A DNA stretch of 35,614 bases from Chlamydiales bacterium (GTDB lineage Bacteria > Chlamydiota > Chlamydiia > Chlamydiales > VFKH01): contig JARLHF010000010.1 in assembly GCA_031292375.1 (NCBI GenBank), positions 1 through 35,614 on the forward strand, given 5' to 3'. Shown here piece by piece: positions 8,617 to 17,104 of the stretch. The translations under genes were made by a program, and so were the position numbers. The notes under the pieces were generated by a model that was not told the origin of the DNA, made no database searches, and saw only the letters and a program-made list of their open reading frames with translations. Every line of letters begins with the position of its first letter. Position 1 is the first letter of the stretch.

Positions 8617-8652
8617 TATACACAAACAAGTTCAAGAATTGGCTTGTGTATA
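8616..8652. repeat. Dispersed palindrome copy
   Basis: Begins TTATACACAAACAAGTTCAA and ends GGCTTGTGTATA. The perfect terminal arms are 9 bases (8617-8625 / 8644-8652). It shares one base with the preceding 35-bp stem, so two hairpin elements stand back to back. Confidence 0.85.
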
Positions 8653-8718
8653 ACTTTCTTATCGTTAACAGCTATTTTTTCAGAAATCAGTATTATAATG
8701 TTTTTTAAATTTTTTTCT

Positions 8719-8745
8719 GAGGAATTCCCGCAGCGGGAATTCCTC
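8719..8745. repeat. 12-bp hairpin
   Basis: GAGGAATTCCCG (8719-8730), loop CAG, CGGGAATTCCTC (8734-8745). It is not followed by a T-run on either strand, so a terminator role is doubtful. It stands about 80 bases before the Inc-like gene and could be an operator or another intergenic repeat. Confidence 0.55.
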
Positions 8746-8828
8746 TAACTACATATTTCTTTACTAAAATCACATTAAAGATATATCATATCTTTAATAT
8801 TAATAACTTTTACATAAGGATATTGCAA

Positions 8829-9467
8829 ATGTCATCATTAGCACGAGTTTCTACTTCCCAACCAGCATTAAGTTCCTTAAAATCTCCTGATATTAAAAGA
8901 ATTCTTGATAAAGACCAAGCTTCTTCTATTAATAACGCTCCCAAAAAGGCAATAGATGTTGTAGCGGATATGCTACTTTCTTTTAATACAATAATAATTG
9001 ACTTTTTGACTGCTGCAGAAACCATAAATAGTAAATCTAAAGCAAGCGATACAACTTGTATGCGCACTATTTATAGGATTGATAGTAGTATGCACTATGC
9101 CCTGGCGGCATTGATAGCCCCTATACTGGCAATTAAAAATTTATTTCTAATTATTATTGTGTCTGGATTTAGTAAAGATCCCGCAACATTTCGCGGGACC
9201 TATTTATCCCACTGCAAAATTGAACTAATTGCTTGCTGTATTGGGATTGTAGGAGTAGTTTCTCCAGATTCAGCAAACTCCCTAACAAAAAAATATATAG
9301 ACGAAGACGTTAACAAAGCAGCAACAACTTTATTAGCAACTACCAGTACAACATCGGCATCGGCTGCTGAAGCTCTTCCATTACCACCACGTTCAACATT
9401 TACCGGGGAAGCACCATCACCATACTCAGGATCTTCAACATTTACCAAAAATGGCCCTTACCGTTAA
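8829..9467 (+). CDS. Candidate inclusion-membrane (Inc-like) protein
   Basis: 212 residues, no recognised family. The first 20 residues are Ser/Thr-rich (MSSLARVSTSQPALSSLKS), compatible with a type III secretion signal. Two hydrophobic segments (about 91-113 and 130-146), separated by a short polar hairpin, form the bilobed pattern typical of chlamydial Inc proteins. The tail is Ala/Ser/Thr/Pro-rich and contains STFTG and SSTFT repeats; a similar SSTFTGxxPS motif lies at the start of the 501-aa protein at 21222-22727. I prefer ATG 8829 because AAGGA lies eight bases upstream. The Inc role is inferred from architecture only. Confidence 0.6.
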   Translation: MSSLARVSTSQPALSSLKSPDIKRILDKDQASSINNAPKKAIDVVADMLLSFNTIIIDFLTAAETINSKSKASDTTCMRTIYRIDSSMHYALAALIAPILAIKNLFLIIIVSGFSKDPATFRGTYLSHCKIELIACCIGIVGVVSPDSANSLTKKYIDEDVNKAATTLLATTSTTSASAAEALPLPPRSTFTGEAPSPYSGSSTFTKNGPYR

Positions 9468-9481
9468 CTTGAAAGAAGTGT

Positions 9482-11050
9482 TCACAAAGACAGAACGCGC
9501 TCATCTGTCAAATCCTCTGGCCCAAAAAATTGAATTGGGCCAGGTGATTTGTAAGCATCATTCACTTGCCACTTCTTTCTATGACTTGCAAATTGATTGA
9601 AAGCTTTGCCTTTTAGATCAACAAGCGCCTTTTGAATGACAGGCCTTTTTTTACCATTACGCACTTCCATGACTAATAGAGGAACAAGAGGAATTGCCCC
9701 TACTTGCCAATTTAAAGAATTTTCTTTTAAGTTTTGTATAGCACACATGTATCCCGACAAGTGATTGGAAACTAAAAGTAGAGCAAGCCTTCCTAGTGAA
9801 TAACAATAATCACTATCAAAATTAGAAGGAAGAGCAGCTCTTCCCTCATAACCAAAAAAATGTGCCTGAGGAGTAAATACTCCTGAAAAGCTACCCTCGA
9901 TTGCTCGCTTTTTTAATTCTTCTGATACTAATGCTATGAATAGTTTCTCTGTTTCTATAAGAGCCACCTGCAAGTTGCCATGAGGATCTCTCTCTTTTAA
10001 AAGCTGTTCCTGAATATTCTTTGGAAATAGCTGAAAACATACACTGGCACTGGGTGTAAGATTTGAGCTGATGTTTAATTCCTGGATCAAACTCTTTACC
10101 TCTGGAATAAATTCAATAAGACCCTCTGGAATCAGTATAGTGCCATAATTTTTTCCGGCTACAGAGCGTGCTACAACCAAATCAGCAATTTCGTCTGTAA
10201 TTTGCTTTAAAGTCTTTTTCTCCTCTGCAACTTCTTCTCCAATAATGGTAAGATTAGGCTGTGTTTGCAGTGCACATTCAAGGGCTATGTTGGAAGCACT
10301 CCTTCCCATCAAACGAATAAAGTGCGTATATTTTTTTGCAGAAAGAGCATCTCTTTGTATGTTCCCAATGCCCTCTGAATAGACTTTACAAGCTGTATCA
10401 AATCCAAAAGATGTTTCAACAAATGCATTTTTTAAATCCCCATCTATTGTTTTGGGAACACCTATGACGCATGTTTTGCAAGATTGCTTTTTAAAATACT
10501 CTGCTAAAACAGCCGCGTTTGTATTAGAGTCATCCCCTCCAATGATAATAAGGCCATCTAACTGCAGTTTGACTACATTATCTAATGTTGTTTTAAGCTG
10601 TATGTCTGTTTCAATTTTCGCTCTACCAGATCCAATTAAGTCAAAACCACCTTGATTGCGATACAAAGCTAAGCTTTGTGCATTGAGTTCCTTGTATTGA
10701 TTATTAATGATTCCAGAGGGTCCACCTAAAAAGCCATAAAGAACACCCTCTGAGTTTAGTTCTTGTAAAGCATCATAAATACCTGTAATTACATTATGAC
10801 CACCTGGTGCCTGTCCTCCAGAAAATACAACCCCTACTTTTTTTATATTAAATTCATTATGTATTCCTAAAGCAAATGTAATGCGTCTATCTTTAAAAAG
10901 ATGAGGAAAAAGCCTACTTATCTCTTCTTTAACTTCAAAGCCCTCTAGGTGCTGTAAAGTTAGCATTTTTAGATGTTTTAACACTTCTGGCACTTTTGGC
11001 TTATACTCTAGGCGTGCTTTTTGTAGAGAACTTAAAATTTCTATGCTCAT
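9482..11050 (-). CDS. pfp: Pyrophosphate-dependent 6-phosphofructokinase (long PFP type)
   Basis: 522 residues, matching the long plant/chlamydial PFP class. It interconverts fructose-6-phosphate and fructose-1,6-bisphosphate using pyrophosphate. Visible motifs are SGGQAPGGHN (77-86), GGDDSN (171-176), PKTIDGDL (199-206) and MGRSASNIALECAL. The Asp in GGDDS is the hallmark of pyrophosphate rather than ATP use. The start codon overlaps the stop of the upstream hydrolase gene by one base (TAATG on the minus strand), so the two are translationally coupled. Chlamydia carries a comparable pfk / hydrolase cluster. Confidence 0.94.
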   Translation of the reverse strand: MSIEILSSLQKARLEYKPKVPEVLKHLKMLTLQHLEGFEVKEEISRLFPHLFKDRRITFALGIHNEFNIKKVGVVFSGGQAPGGHNVITGIYDALQELNSEGVLYGFLGGPSGIINNQYKELNAQSLALYRNQGGFDLIGSGRAKIETDIQLKTTLDNVVKLQLDGLIIIGGDDSNTNAAVLAEYFKKQSCKTCVIGVPKTIDGDLKNAFVETSFGFDTACKVYSEGIGNIQRDALSAKKYTHFIRLMGRSASNIALECALQTQPNLTIIGEEVAEEKKTLKQITDEIADLVVARSVAGKNYGTILIPEGLIEFIPEVKSLIQELNISSNLTPSASVCFQLFPKNIQEQLLKERDPHGNLQVALIETEKLFIALVSEELKKRAIEGSFSGVFTPQAHFFGYEGRAALPSNFDSDYCYSLGRLALLLVSNHLSGYMCAIQNLKENSLNWQVGAIPLVPLLVMEVRNGKKRPVIQKALVDLKGKAFNQFASHRKKWQVNDAYKSPGPIQFFGPEDLTDERVLSL

Positions 11051-11823
11051 TACAGTGTCTCCTTAAACCACTTTGTGGTCTCTTGAAGCATCATTTGCTG
11101 CTCTTTTCTATCAGAAAAAGAGTGATCTATTTCTGATAAGGTAATAAATTTATTTGCAGCAGAAGCTTCCTTCCTCCAAGATTTATACTTTTCTTGATGC
11201 TCTTGCGAGACTATGGAATCTTTCTGTCCATGAATATGCAAGAGAGGCGTTCTTCCAAGCGCTTGAAGTTCAGGTTCAATATCGATCATAAAAAACTCTT
11301 CATAAAAGCGTTTAGTGACAAGTTTTCCATTGTATTCTATATAATCATGCTGAGACAAAACTTCCCTGCTTTTTTCATCTTCCCATTGAAAGCTACTAGC
11401 AACAGGTGCCCAGAGAGCAAGGCTTGCAATAGTATTAAATTGTTTGGCAGCCATAATGGAGAGCATGCCCCCAAGAGAGACCCCAAGTGTTCCTATGCGA
11501 TTAGGATGAACCTTTTCGTGGGACCCTAAAAAGTGCAAGCCTGTCACAATATCACTCAATAGGCCAAAAATAGTTGTCTCTTTAAAATCACCCTCACTAT
11601 CACCAGCGCCCCTTAAATCAAGGCGCAATGTTGCAATACCAGAACTGCTAAGTGCTTCTGCTAGAAGGACAAAAAGTCTATTAGATCCAATTTTATTGCC
11701 TCCAAAACCATGACAAATCATGACTGCTGGAACTTTTTCTTTGATAATGGGCATGTGTAGTATAGCAAATAGTTTATGTCCACAATTTTGCAATACGACG
11801 CTTGTGCGCTCTTCCTTATACAC
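11050..11823 (-). CDS. Alpha/beta hydrolase (serine aminopeptidase S33-like)
   Basis: 257 residues with a complete catalytic triad: nucleophile S116 in GVSLG, D202 in HGQKDSIV and H234 in EIDHSFS. The oxyanion region is HGFGGNK near residue 38. The family comprises cytosolic esterases, acyl-hydrolases and peptidases; the substrate is unknown. It precedes pfp in a coupled two-gene operon, so a link to carbohydrate or lipid metabolism is possible but unproven. Confidence 0.85.
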   Translation of the reverse strand: MYKEERTSVVLQNCGHKLFAILHMPIIKEKVPAVMICHGFGGNKIGSNRLFVLLAEALSSSGIATLRLDLRGAGDSEGDFKETTIFGLLSDIVTGLHFLGSHEKVHPNRIGTLGVSLGGMLSIMAAKQFNTIASLALWAPVASSFQWEDEKSREVLSQHDYIEYNGKLVTKRFYEEFFMIDIEPELQALGRTPLLHIHGQKDSIVSQEHQEKYKSWRKEASAANKFITLSEIDHSFSDRKEQQMMLQETTKWFKETL

Positions 11824-11916
11824 CTAATTTTTCCTAACTTCAAATAAATTTATATAAAAAATTTCAGAAACTGTATAACATCACAATTATAGTAATAAAT
11901 AAAATTTTTATTTTAT

Positions 11917-12945
11917 ATGCAACATAAACAGCTAAAAAATCTTCCAAAGAACGATCCACTCTTTAACTACCTGTGTGCTGTTGTTTTACCAAAAATCCTG
12001 CCTTCTTTTCAAGGTAATCCTGAATTTGCTGTTTATCGCCTACATAGCAGCACACACAATAACAAAGTTTACCTGTATAAAGAGATAAACACTCATAAAA
12101 AGTTTGTAGGAAAATTTTTTACAGAAAGAGGTAATTCATCAAAGGCCGCAAGCAAAGCTTATCATGAATTTCAAAATTTAACTTATCTACAAAACTGTCA
12201 CCTCAATTGCCATCCCCACTCTGTAATCAAACCAATTGCCTACAATCCTGATCTTAACTGCCTACTCATCATCGAATATGCTGATGGTGTATCTCTTTGC
12301 AAAATCATAAGGCGTGCACTGTCTAGTGGAAAAATGGACTTTCTTTTTGAAACTTTAAGCCTTCTTGCCTATTTTATGGCGACACTTCACAACCAAACAG
12401 CAATAGACACCCCCGTTGATTTTAATCGTGACTGTACCTATTTCCATCAACTTGTCAATCAGCTAAAAAGCACAAAAAACCTATCTCATTTTGAAGTTGG
12501 GTTGCTAACAAACCTTTGTGAGAATTGGAAAAGAAAAGAATATATGTGGCAAGACAGACAAGTTCTTGTCCATGGTGATGCAACGCCTCCCAATTTTATT
12601 TTTTCAAAGGAAAATAATATTCTTGCAATTGACTTTGAAAGAATGAAAAGGGCCGATCGAATCTTTGATTTAGGCCGCATTGTAGGAGAGCTACAACACT
12701 ATTTTATGCACCATGGAAAGCATAGACATGATGCAGAGCCATTTATTGGGCACTTTTTATGGGAATACTGTAAGCACTTTCCAAACCAAACAGATGCCTT
12801 TCATTCCATTACAAAACGCATCCCCTTCCAAATAGCGATCACTCTTATGCGTATTGCCCGCAATACATGGATAGAACATAGTTATTCCCACAGACTCCTT
12901 CATGAAGTAAAACAGATTTTAAATGGAGCTTCTCATGCAAATTGA
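11917..12945 (+). CDS. APH/choline-kinase-like phosphotransferase
   Basis: 342 residues with the aminoglycoside phosphotransferase / choline kinase fold. The N-lobe has VYLYKEI and HKKFVGKFF. The hinge is LLIIEYADGVSL. The catalytic Brenner-type motif is HGDATPPNF (219-227), with the metal-binding DFE at 239-241. A small-molecule kinase is likely (choline, ethanolamine, sugar or similar); it is probably not a resistance gene. The 3' end overlaps the start of the HAD gene, so the two are one transcription unit. Confidence 0.8.
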   Translation: MQHKQLKNLPKNDPLFNYLCAVVLPKILPSFQGNPEFAVYRLHSSTHNNKVYLYKEINTHKKFVGKFFTERGNSSKAASKAYHEFQNLTYLQNCHLNCHPHSVIKPIAYNPDLNCLLIIEYADGVSLCKIIRRALSSGKMDFLFETLSLLAYFMATLHNQTAIDTPVDFNRDCTYFHQLVNQLKSTKNLSHFEVGLLTNLCENWKRKEYMWQDRQVLVHGDATPPNFIFSKENNILAIDFERMKRADRIFDLGRIVGELQHYFMHHGKHRHDAEPFIGHFLWEYCKHFPNQTDAFHSITKRIPFQIAITLMRIARNTWIEHSYSHRLLHEVKQILNGASHAN

Positions 12946-13681
12946 TGCAATCTTTTTTGATGTTAATGGCACTCTCATCGACATTCTAACAGATGAGGGC
13001 ATAATTGATATCTACAGAAAAATCCGCAACTTCTTAAGTTATCAAGGAATATTCATTGAAAAAGAGGAGTTAAAAGATCTCTATTTTCAGATATTAAAGA
13101 AACAAAAAGCAGACTCTGGCATAAAGTTTGCAGAATTTGATGCAGTAAAAATTTGGAAAGAAATTGTTGAGTTAAAGCAAACAGAACACACAAAGTCACT
13201 ACCCCAAGAATTTTTAAAGCATTTGCCCCTTGTGATGGCTCACCTCTTTCGAGGAGCTTCTATGGTAAGAAAGCTACAACTTTATGAAGATGTAAGAGAA
13301 ACGCTAGACCAACTAAAAGGCAAATACCCACTTGCCATCGTCTCAAACGCACAGACCTATTATGCTAAAGCAGAACTTAGAACAGTTGGACTTATTGACT
13401 ACTTTGATCCTATTATTATCTCTGGGGATTACGGCTATTGCAAGCCAGATCCAAGGCTCTTTCAACAGGCTCTTGATAAACTTAAGCTCAACCCCCAAAA
13501 TGTCATCCATGTAGGCAATGATACGGGACATGATGTGTTTGGCTGCAAACAGCTAGGGATGAAATCGGTATTGTTCGTGTCTAACCAAGGACGTCACCGT
13601 TTTTCCGGAGCAGATCCTGACTATGTTATCAAACAATTTCGTGAGCTCATCCCAGCAATTGAATTCCTTAAGAACCGTTGA
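12935..13681 (+). CDS. HAD-superfamily hydrolase
   Basis: 248 residues with a HAD class I (helical cap) layout. Motif I is FDVNGTL (nucleophile D9), motif II VSNAQ, motif III YCKPDP and motif IV GNDTGHDVFG. The second acid of the canonical DxDGT phosphatase motif is Asn (DVNGT), which is more often seen in haloacid-dehalogenase-type members. I prefer ATG 12935 because GGAG lies six bases upstream; an in-frame ATG at 12923 overlaps that site. The start lies within the upstream kinase gene and the 3' end overlaps the convergent EEP gene by 14 bases. Confidence 0.85.
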   Translation: MQIDAIFFDVNGTLIDILTDEGIIDIYRKIRNFLSYQGIFIEKEELKDLYFQILKKQKADSGIKFAEFDAVKIWKEIVELKQTEHTKSLPQEFLKHLPLVMAHLFRGASMVRKLQLYEDVRETLDQLKGKYPLAIVSNAQTYYAKAELRTVGLIDYFDPIIISGDYGYCKPDPRLFQQALDKLKLNPQNVIHVGNDTGHDVFGCKQLGMKSVLFVSNQGRHRFSGADPDYVIKQFRELIPAIEFLKNR

Positions 13682-15146
13682 GCAAATCTATTGTCTCTTG
13701 AAGACGTCCCTCTTCTGGCATAATTTCTCCAGCTTCCAAACTCCTAGAAAAGGCTCCCTGGACAAAAATGTGGTCAATTGCCTTTGACATTTTTGTGTAA
13801 GGATCAATGTTTGTACACCACGGAGAGTGCAAATCAAATTGAGATAATCCCGCTTTTTTATAAGCATCGAGCATCTCGTGTCGCTCAAAATTATTATCTC
13901 CAAGAGCTACCATAATCTCTTTGGCAGATGTAGCATTTGCTACATAACGCGCAAACTCCTCTCTTCCAGGAAGCGTTGGATCACCAGGTATGTGTGCATT
14001 GACGATGCGTATGTCCTTGCCCTCATTTTCCATTCTTCTAAATAATCCATTCACAATGGATCTTCCAGGAACACTTGGATAGGCGCTATATGTTACTTCA
14101 GAATGAGTAGGATCATATGTAAAGCGTCTGCTATTATACAAGGTAACATCTTGATCAACAAGTGGCTTATTAAGAAAGCCTATAAATTTCCAATCTGTAG
14201 GTAAATTCTCCTGTAGCTCTCTAAGAAAAGGCATTCCACACTCTTGCAATGCAATCATATCATTGGAGGAGGCAATGCTTTGAATAAGTTGAATTACATA
14301 CATATCTCGTTTTGTAAGCCCATTCTTTTGAACAACGATATTCAGATCACTAATTAGCGAGCCGTTTAGTCCTTGAGAATCTTTTTCTGTTACCCAATTG
14401 ATGTAAGCATTGTTCAAAACATTCCAGCTGACAATTTTAACTCCATCTACTTCAATACCAACTGGTAAATGGTCCGATGGAAATTGCCATTTTTCATGTA
14501 ATTTACCTACATAAGTGCCCTTTAGAAGAGCTTCTATTTTCCACTTTTTCCTTAAAAGCTCAACTTGCCCTACAGTTTGATGGATGCGAATAGCGCCCAT
14601 TGCAAGAGTTGCAAAGCCTTCTAGCCAATTGCCTTTTTTAAATTCACTTATAGAGGAAACACCTGAGACAATGACTTGTACTGTAAGGGATGCTATTTGT
14701 AGTTCAATAGATGCAAATACCGTTGTAAAAAGATAAAGCGTATTATTTGCAACCTGCGTAGTTTGTTTTGTAATTTCTAAAATATCTCTTGTTTGGACTG
14801 CTTGGTAGATGCCATAAAAATTAAGTCCTAAATCATGTAGCGATGTGATAACAATTCCAACGGGATGTAAAAAGACACTTCCTGCTATAGCTACAACTGA
14901 AAAGCTTAAATTGGCTAAACCTTTGAGGCTTGGATTGAAATAAAGATCATTTGTTGCTGTAATAGCTCTTAAAGCAGAAGAGCCCACGCCAAGCACCTTT
15001 CCTGCATGCCCATAAAGGCTGATAAAGGGAAGAGCAACTTGTGTAATTCTAGTTATATAAGAAACATAACTATTGTCTATTTTTTTTGGTAAATCGTGTT
15101 CAAAATCTCTATAAAAATAATTCGGTTCTTTAATACAAACAGACAT
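13668..15146 (-). CDS. EEP-fold phosphodiesterase with hydrophobic N-terminal half
   Basis: 492 residues in two parts. Residues 1-200 are rich in hydrophobic helices (for example SLYGHAGKVLGVGSSALRAI, VVAIAGSVFLHPVGIVITS) and end in EFKKGNWLEGFATLAMGAIR. Residues 235-470 form an endonuclease/exonuclease/phosphatase domain with intact metal and catalytic residues: SWN (240-242), QE (301-302), NAHIPGD (H385), GDNN (416-419) and IDHIF (457-461). Such domains cleave phosphodiesters of nucleic acids, phosphoinositides or sphingolipids; which applies here is unknown. ATG 15146 is chosen because AAGGAAG precedes it by six bases. A host-directed effector role is a guess. Confidence 0.8.
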   Translation of the reverse strand: MSVCIKEPNYFYRDFEHDLPKKIDNSYVSYITRITQVALPFISLYGHAGKVLGVGSSALRAITATNDLYFNPSLKGLANLSFSVVAIAGSVFLHPVGIVITSLHDLGLNFYGIYQAVQTRDILEITKQTTQVANNTLYLFTTVFASIELQIASLTVQVIVSGVSSISEFKKGNWLEGFATLAMGAIRIHQTVGQVELLRKKWKIEALLKGTYVGKLHEKWQFPSDHLPVGIEVDGVKIVSWNVLNNAYINWVTEKDSQGLNGSLISDLNIVVQKNGLTKRDMYVIQLIQSIASSNDMIALQECGMPFLRELQENLPTDWKFIGFLNKPLVDQDVTLYNSRRFTYDPTHSEVTYSAYPSVPGRSIVNGLFRRMENEGKDIRIVNAHIPGDPTLPGREEFARYVANATSAKEIMVALGDNNFERHEMLDAYKKAGLSQFDLHSPWCTNIDPYTKMSKAIDHIFVQGAFSRSLEAGEIMPEEGRLQETIDLLNGS

Positions 15147-15296
15147 TTCGACTTCCTTAATTAAAATCAACAAAACACATGGCATTATGCTTAAATTTAT
15201 AATTAATATCAATATTTTTTAATAATTTTTTTAATAAATATAGACCTGTTTATAAGTGTTTAAAATGAAATAAAATGGCATTGTATCAAAAAATAA

Positions 15297-15325
15297 TTTG
15301 TAAAAATTAAAATAAAGATTACAAT
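15297..15325 (+). promoter_or_regulatory. Predicted promoter of the Cys-rich protein gene
   Basis: TTTGTA (15297-15302) and TACAAT (15320-15325) are separated by 17 bases, leaving a leader of about 60 bases before ATG 15394. Confidence 0.45.
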
Positions 15326-15393
15326 GAGGTTTAATGGTTGGCGATCGATTAAGTCGGTTTTACAACCCAAAAATTCCTAACAAGGAGAACATC

Positions 15394-15990
15394 ATGAGAC
15401 TAACTCTCAAATTATGTGCAGCAACAGCAAGTATGTTGTTAGCATCAGGTGCTTTTGCTCAAAGCGGCGAATATACCTATACACCTTATCAAGGTGATCA
15501 TCAGTACAATGTAGCAAGCTACAATACAACTGGTTATAACTCAGTGAATTATAATGCAGCAAATAATTCAGTAAATTGTCAACCAGTATCTGCTCCAGCA
15601 GTATACCAACCAGTATCTGCTTCAACAGACTGTTGTGCAGACACACAACCTGCAGCACCTTGCGACCAACCTACAAATGATTGTTGGTGTCGTTATGTGC
15701 ACTGGCAACCATGCCACTACCAAACTCAACGTTGTGTTGAAGAACAAATACCATGCCAAAAACAATGCTGCCGCATGGTACCTAAATACTACCAAGTACA
15801 ACAGTGCAAATATGTACCTCAGTACTACACAGTAACTGTTTGCCGCAATGAGCCAGAATACTACTGTGAACCTGATTGCAAAACCGTTCAAAGAACAGTT
15901 TGTGATACACATTGCAGATATGTTCCACAATACTATTGGAAACATGTTTGTAATGGTGATGCCAACATGGCAACTCCACAAGGCTACTAA
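15394..15990 (+). CDS. Cysteine-rich exported protein with CxxVPxYY repeats
   Basis: 198 residues. A clear signal peptide (MRLTLKLCAATASMLLASG, cleavage likely after AFA at residue 22) is followed by a Tyr/Asn-rich segment (28-58). A cysteine-rich region then carries 18 cysteines in the mature chain. The last third repeats the unit C-[RK]-x-V-P-x-Y-Y three times (from C126, C138, C174). It probably forms disulfide-linked envelope structure in the periplasm or outer membrane, as cysteine-rich proteins do in Chlamydiae; it is not a recognisable OmcA or OmcB. AAGGAG at 15382-15387 selects ATG 15394 over an upstream in-frame ATG at 15334. Confidence 0.75.
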   Translation: MRLTLKLCAATASMLLASGAFAQSGEYTYTPYQGDHQYNVASYNTTGYNSVNYNAANNSVNCQPVSAPAVYQPVSASTDCCADTQPAAPCDQPTNDCWCRYVHWQPCHYQTQRCVEEQIPCQKQCCRMVPKYYQVQQCKYVPQYYTVTVCRNEPEYYCEPDCKTVQRTVCDTHCRYVPQYYWKHVCNGDANMATPQGY

Positions 15991-16001
15991 GATAGCCATC
16001 G

Positions 16002-16060
16002 AAACAACGCCCGTACGAGAGCCTCATTACATGGGGCACTTGCAGGGCGTTGTTTTCTTT
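16002..16060 (+). terminator. Two-tier hairpin terminator
   Basis: The outer stem AAACAACGCCC / GGGCGTTGTTT (16002-16012, 16045-16055) encloses a second stem GCCTCAT / ATGGGGC (16021-16027, 16031-16037, one G-U pair). It is followed by TCTTT. It terminates the Cys-rich protein gene. Confidence 0.8.
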
Positions 16061-16063
16061 GCA

Positions 16064-17086
16064 TTATTCAACAGAGTCTTGCGCTAAAGATTCTCTTATT
16101 TCCTCAAGCCCATCCGCAATACTTTTTACGAGCAACTGAATTTGCAACTCAGAGTCTTCTTTCAACCATTCTAAAAAATATCGCATCTCCTCACCAGCAC
16201 TTTCAGTCTCGCCAAACCAGCTACCAATATCTACGACAGTAACCCAATTTGTTTTTATCCCTTCTTTAACATACAATTTGGCGTTCTCTTTTAGCTCTCT
16301 CCATTTTATTGCTAACTCTGAAAACTTGCGAAGTATTGCCTCTGACGTATCTAGAGAAAATGTATCTCGAACAAGTGTTCTAAGTGTTTTCATTTCCCCT
16401 TCTGCTACTTCTACAAGTCCTTGAAATTTACTTTTATCTTGTAAAGAAATATGTGAGTTAACAACGTAAGCAATTAAATGCTTATAGAGCGATGAATTGT
16501 CAGCAACAGTTGGCTTGCTTGTTGGATTTTTAACGCTTCTAATCTCAGCAAGACTTTTAGGTGGCCTTGAAGGGGCATAAAAACTAGCCTGAGATGAGTG
16601 TTGTACTGGATGCTGAACATAGGCAGCCAAAGATTCTTGTATAAAAGATCTAATCAAATGACGCCCGCCTAATGATTCGAGATCACTTTTCATGTTAAAA
16701 TGCAAAAGCGTATATAAGTTATACCCTAGTTTGTTTAATCCCCCGTTTGGTTCAAGAGAACTTAAATTTTTTATAAAATCATTAATATAGTTTTCTATGG
16801 TATCACAACCTAAAAATAGCTTAACAAACTTATCTCCCCCCAGTGCTGATATGTTAGCAATCTCTACTCCTTTATTAATGAAGTACTGCTTTACTCTTTC
16901 CCAGTTTAATAATTGAAAAGCATCGTCTGTTGTAGCAGCTACAGCACTACTTAAATTATTCAATGCCCTGCTAGCAACACTCTCAATAACAGGCATTTTT
17001 GGAGGAAAATCCGCATCTGCGCTTGTCCATGTATCAAACGACCCATTCGACGAACTTGTAACACTTAAAATTTGTAATGATGACAT
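16064..17086 (-). CDS. MSS-family protein A (candidate effector, 340 aa)
   Basis: No recognised family. It has a Ser/Thr-rich start (MSSLQILSVTSSSNGS). The motif AsRALNNLSS at about 38-47 matches AhGALNNTST in the 756-aa protein upstream and AREALYNQSS in the 501-aa protein at 21222. Near the C-terminus FLEWLKEDSELQ (304-315) matches FLTWLRDD and FLQWLRYS of those proteins. The rest is predicted helical with no signal peptide or transmembrane segment. It starts 18 bases after the 756-aa gene with its own GAGAGGG Shine-Dalgarno sequence, so the two are probably co-transcribed. Function unknown; a secreted effector is an inference from the N-terminus. Confidence 0.7.
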   Translation of the reverse strand: MSSLQILSVTSSSNGSFDTWTSADADFPPKMPVIESVASRALNNLSSAVAATTDDAFQLLNWERVKQYFINKGVEIANISALGGDKFVKLFLGCDTIENYINDFIKNLSSLEPNGGLNKLGYNLYTLLHFNMKSDLESLGGRHLIRSFIQESLAAYVQHPVQHSSQASFYAPSRPPKSLAEIRSVKNPTSKPTVADNSSLYKHLIAYVVNSHISLQDKSKFQGLVEVAEGEMKTLRTLVRDTFSLDTSEAILRKFSELAIKWRELKENAKLYVKEGIKTNWVTVVDIGSWFGETESAGEEMRYFLEWLKEDSELQIQLLVKSIADGLEEIRESLAQDSVE

Positions 17087-17104
17087 AATAATTACCCTCT
17101 CTTT

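Larger units (their letters stand above)
8476..8828. other. Gene-free stretch rich in hairpins
   Basis: No gene is seen. In order the stretch holds a 35-bp stem (8535-8616), a copy of the dispersed palindrome directly abutting it (8616-8652), a 12-bp stem with EcoRI-like arms (8719-8745), and an AT-rich leader ending in AAGGA before the Inc-like gene. An intergenic repeat hotspot is more likely than a coding region. Confidence 0.6.

Noticed and set aside
8810-9448. Minus-strand reading frames opposite the Inc-like gene
   Set aside because: They mirror the coding strand, lack ribosome-binding sites and show no family features; the plus-strand frame has a good Shine-Dalgarno sequence and coherent architecture.
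15407-16087. Several overlapping reading frames around the Cys-rich gene, on both strands
   Set aside because: They are by-products of the repetitive Cys/Tyr codons; only the frame with signal peptide and AAGGAG is credible.
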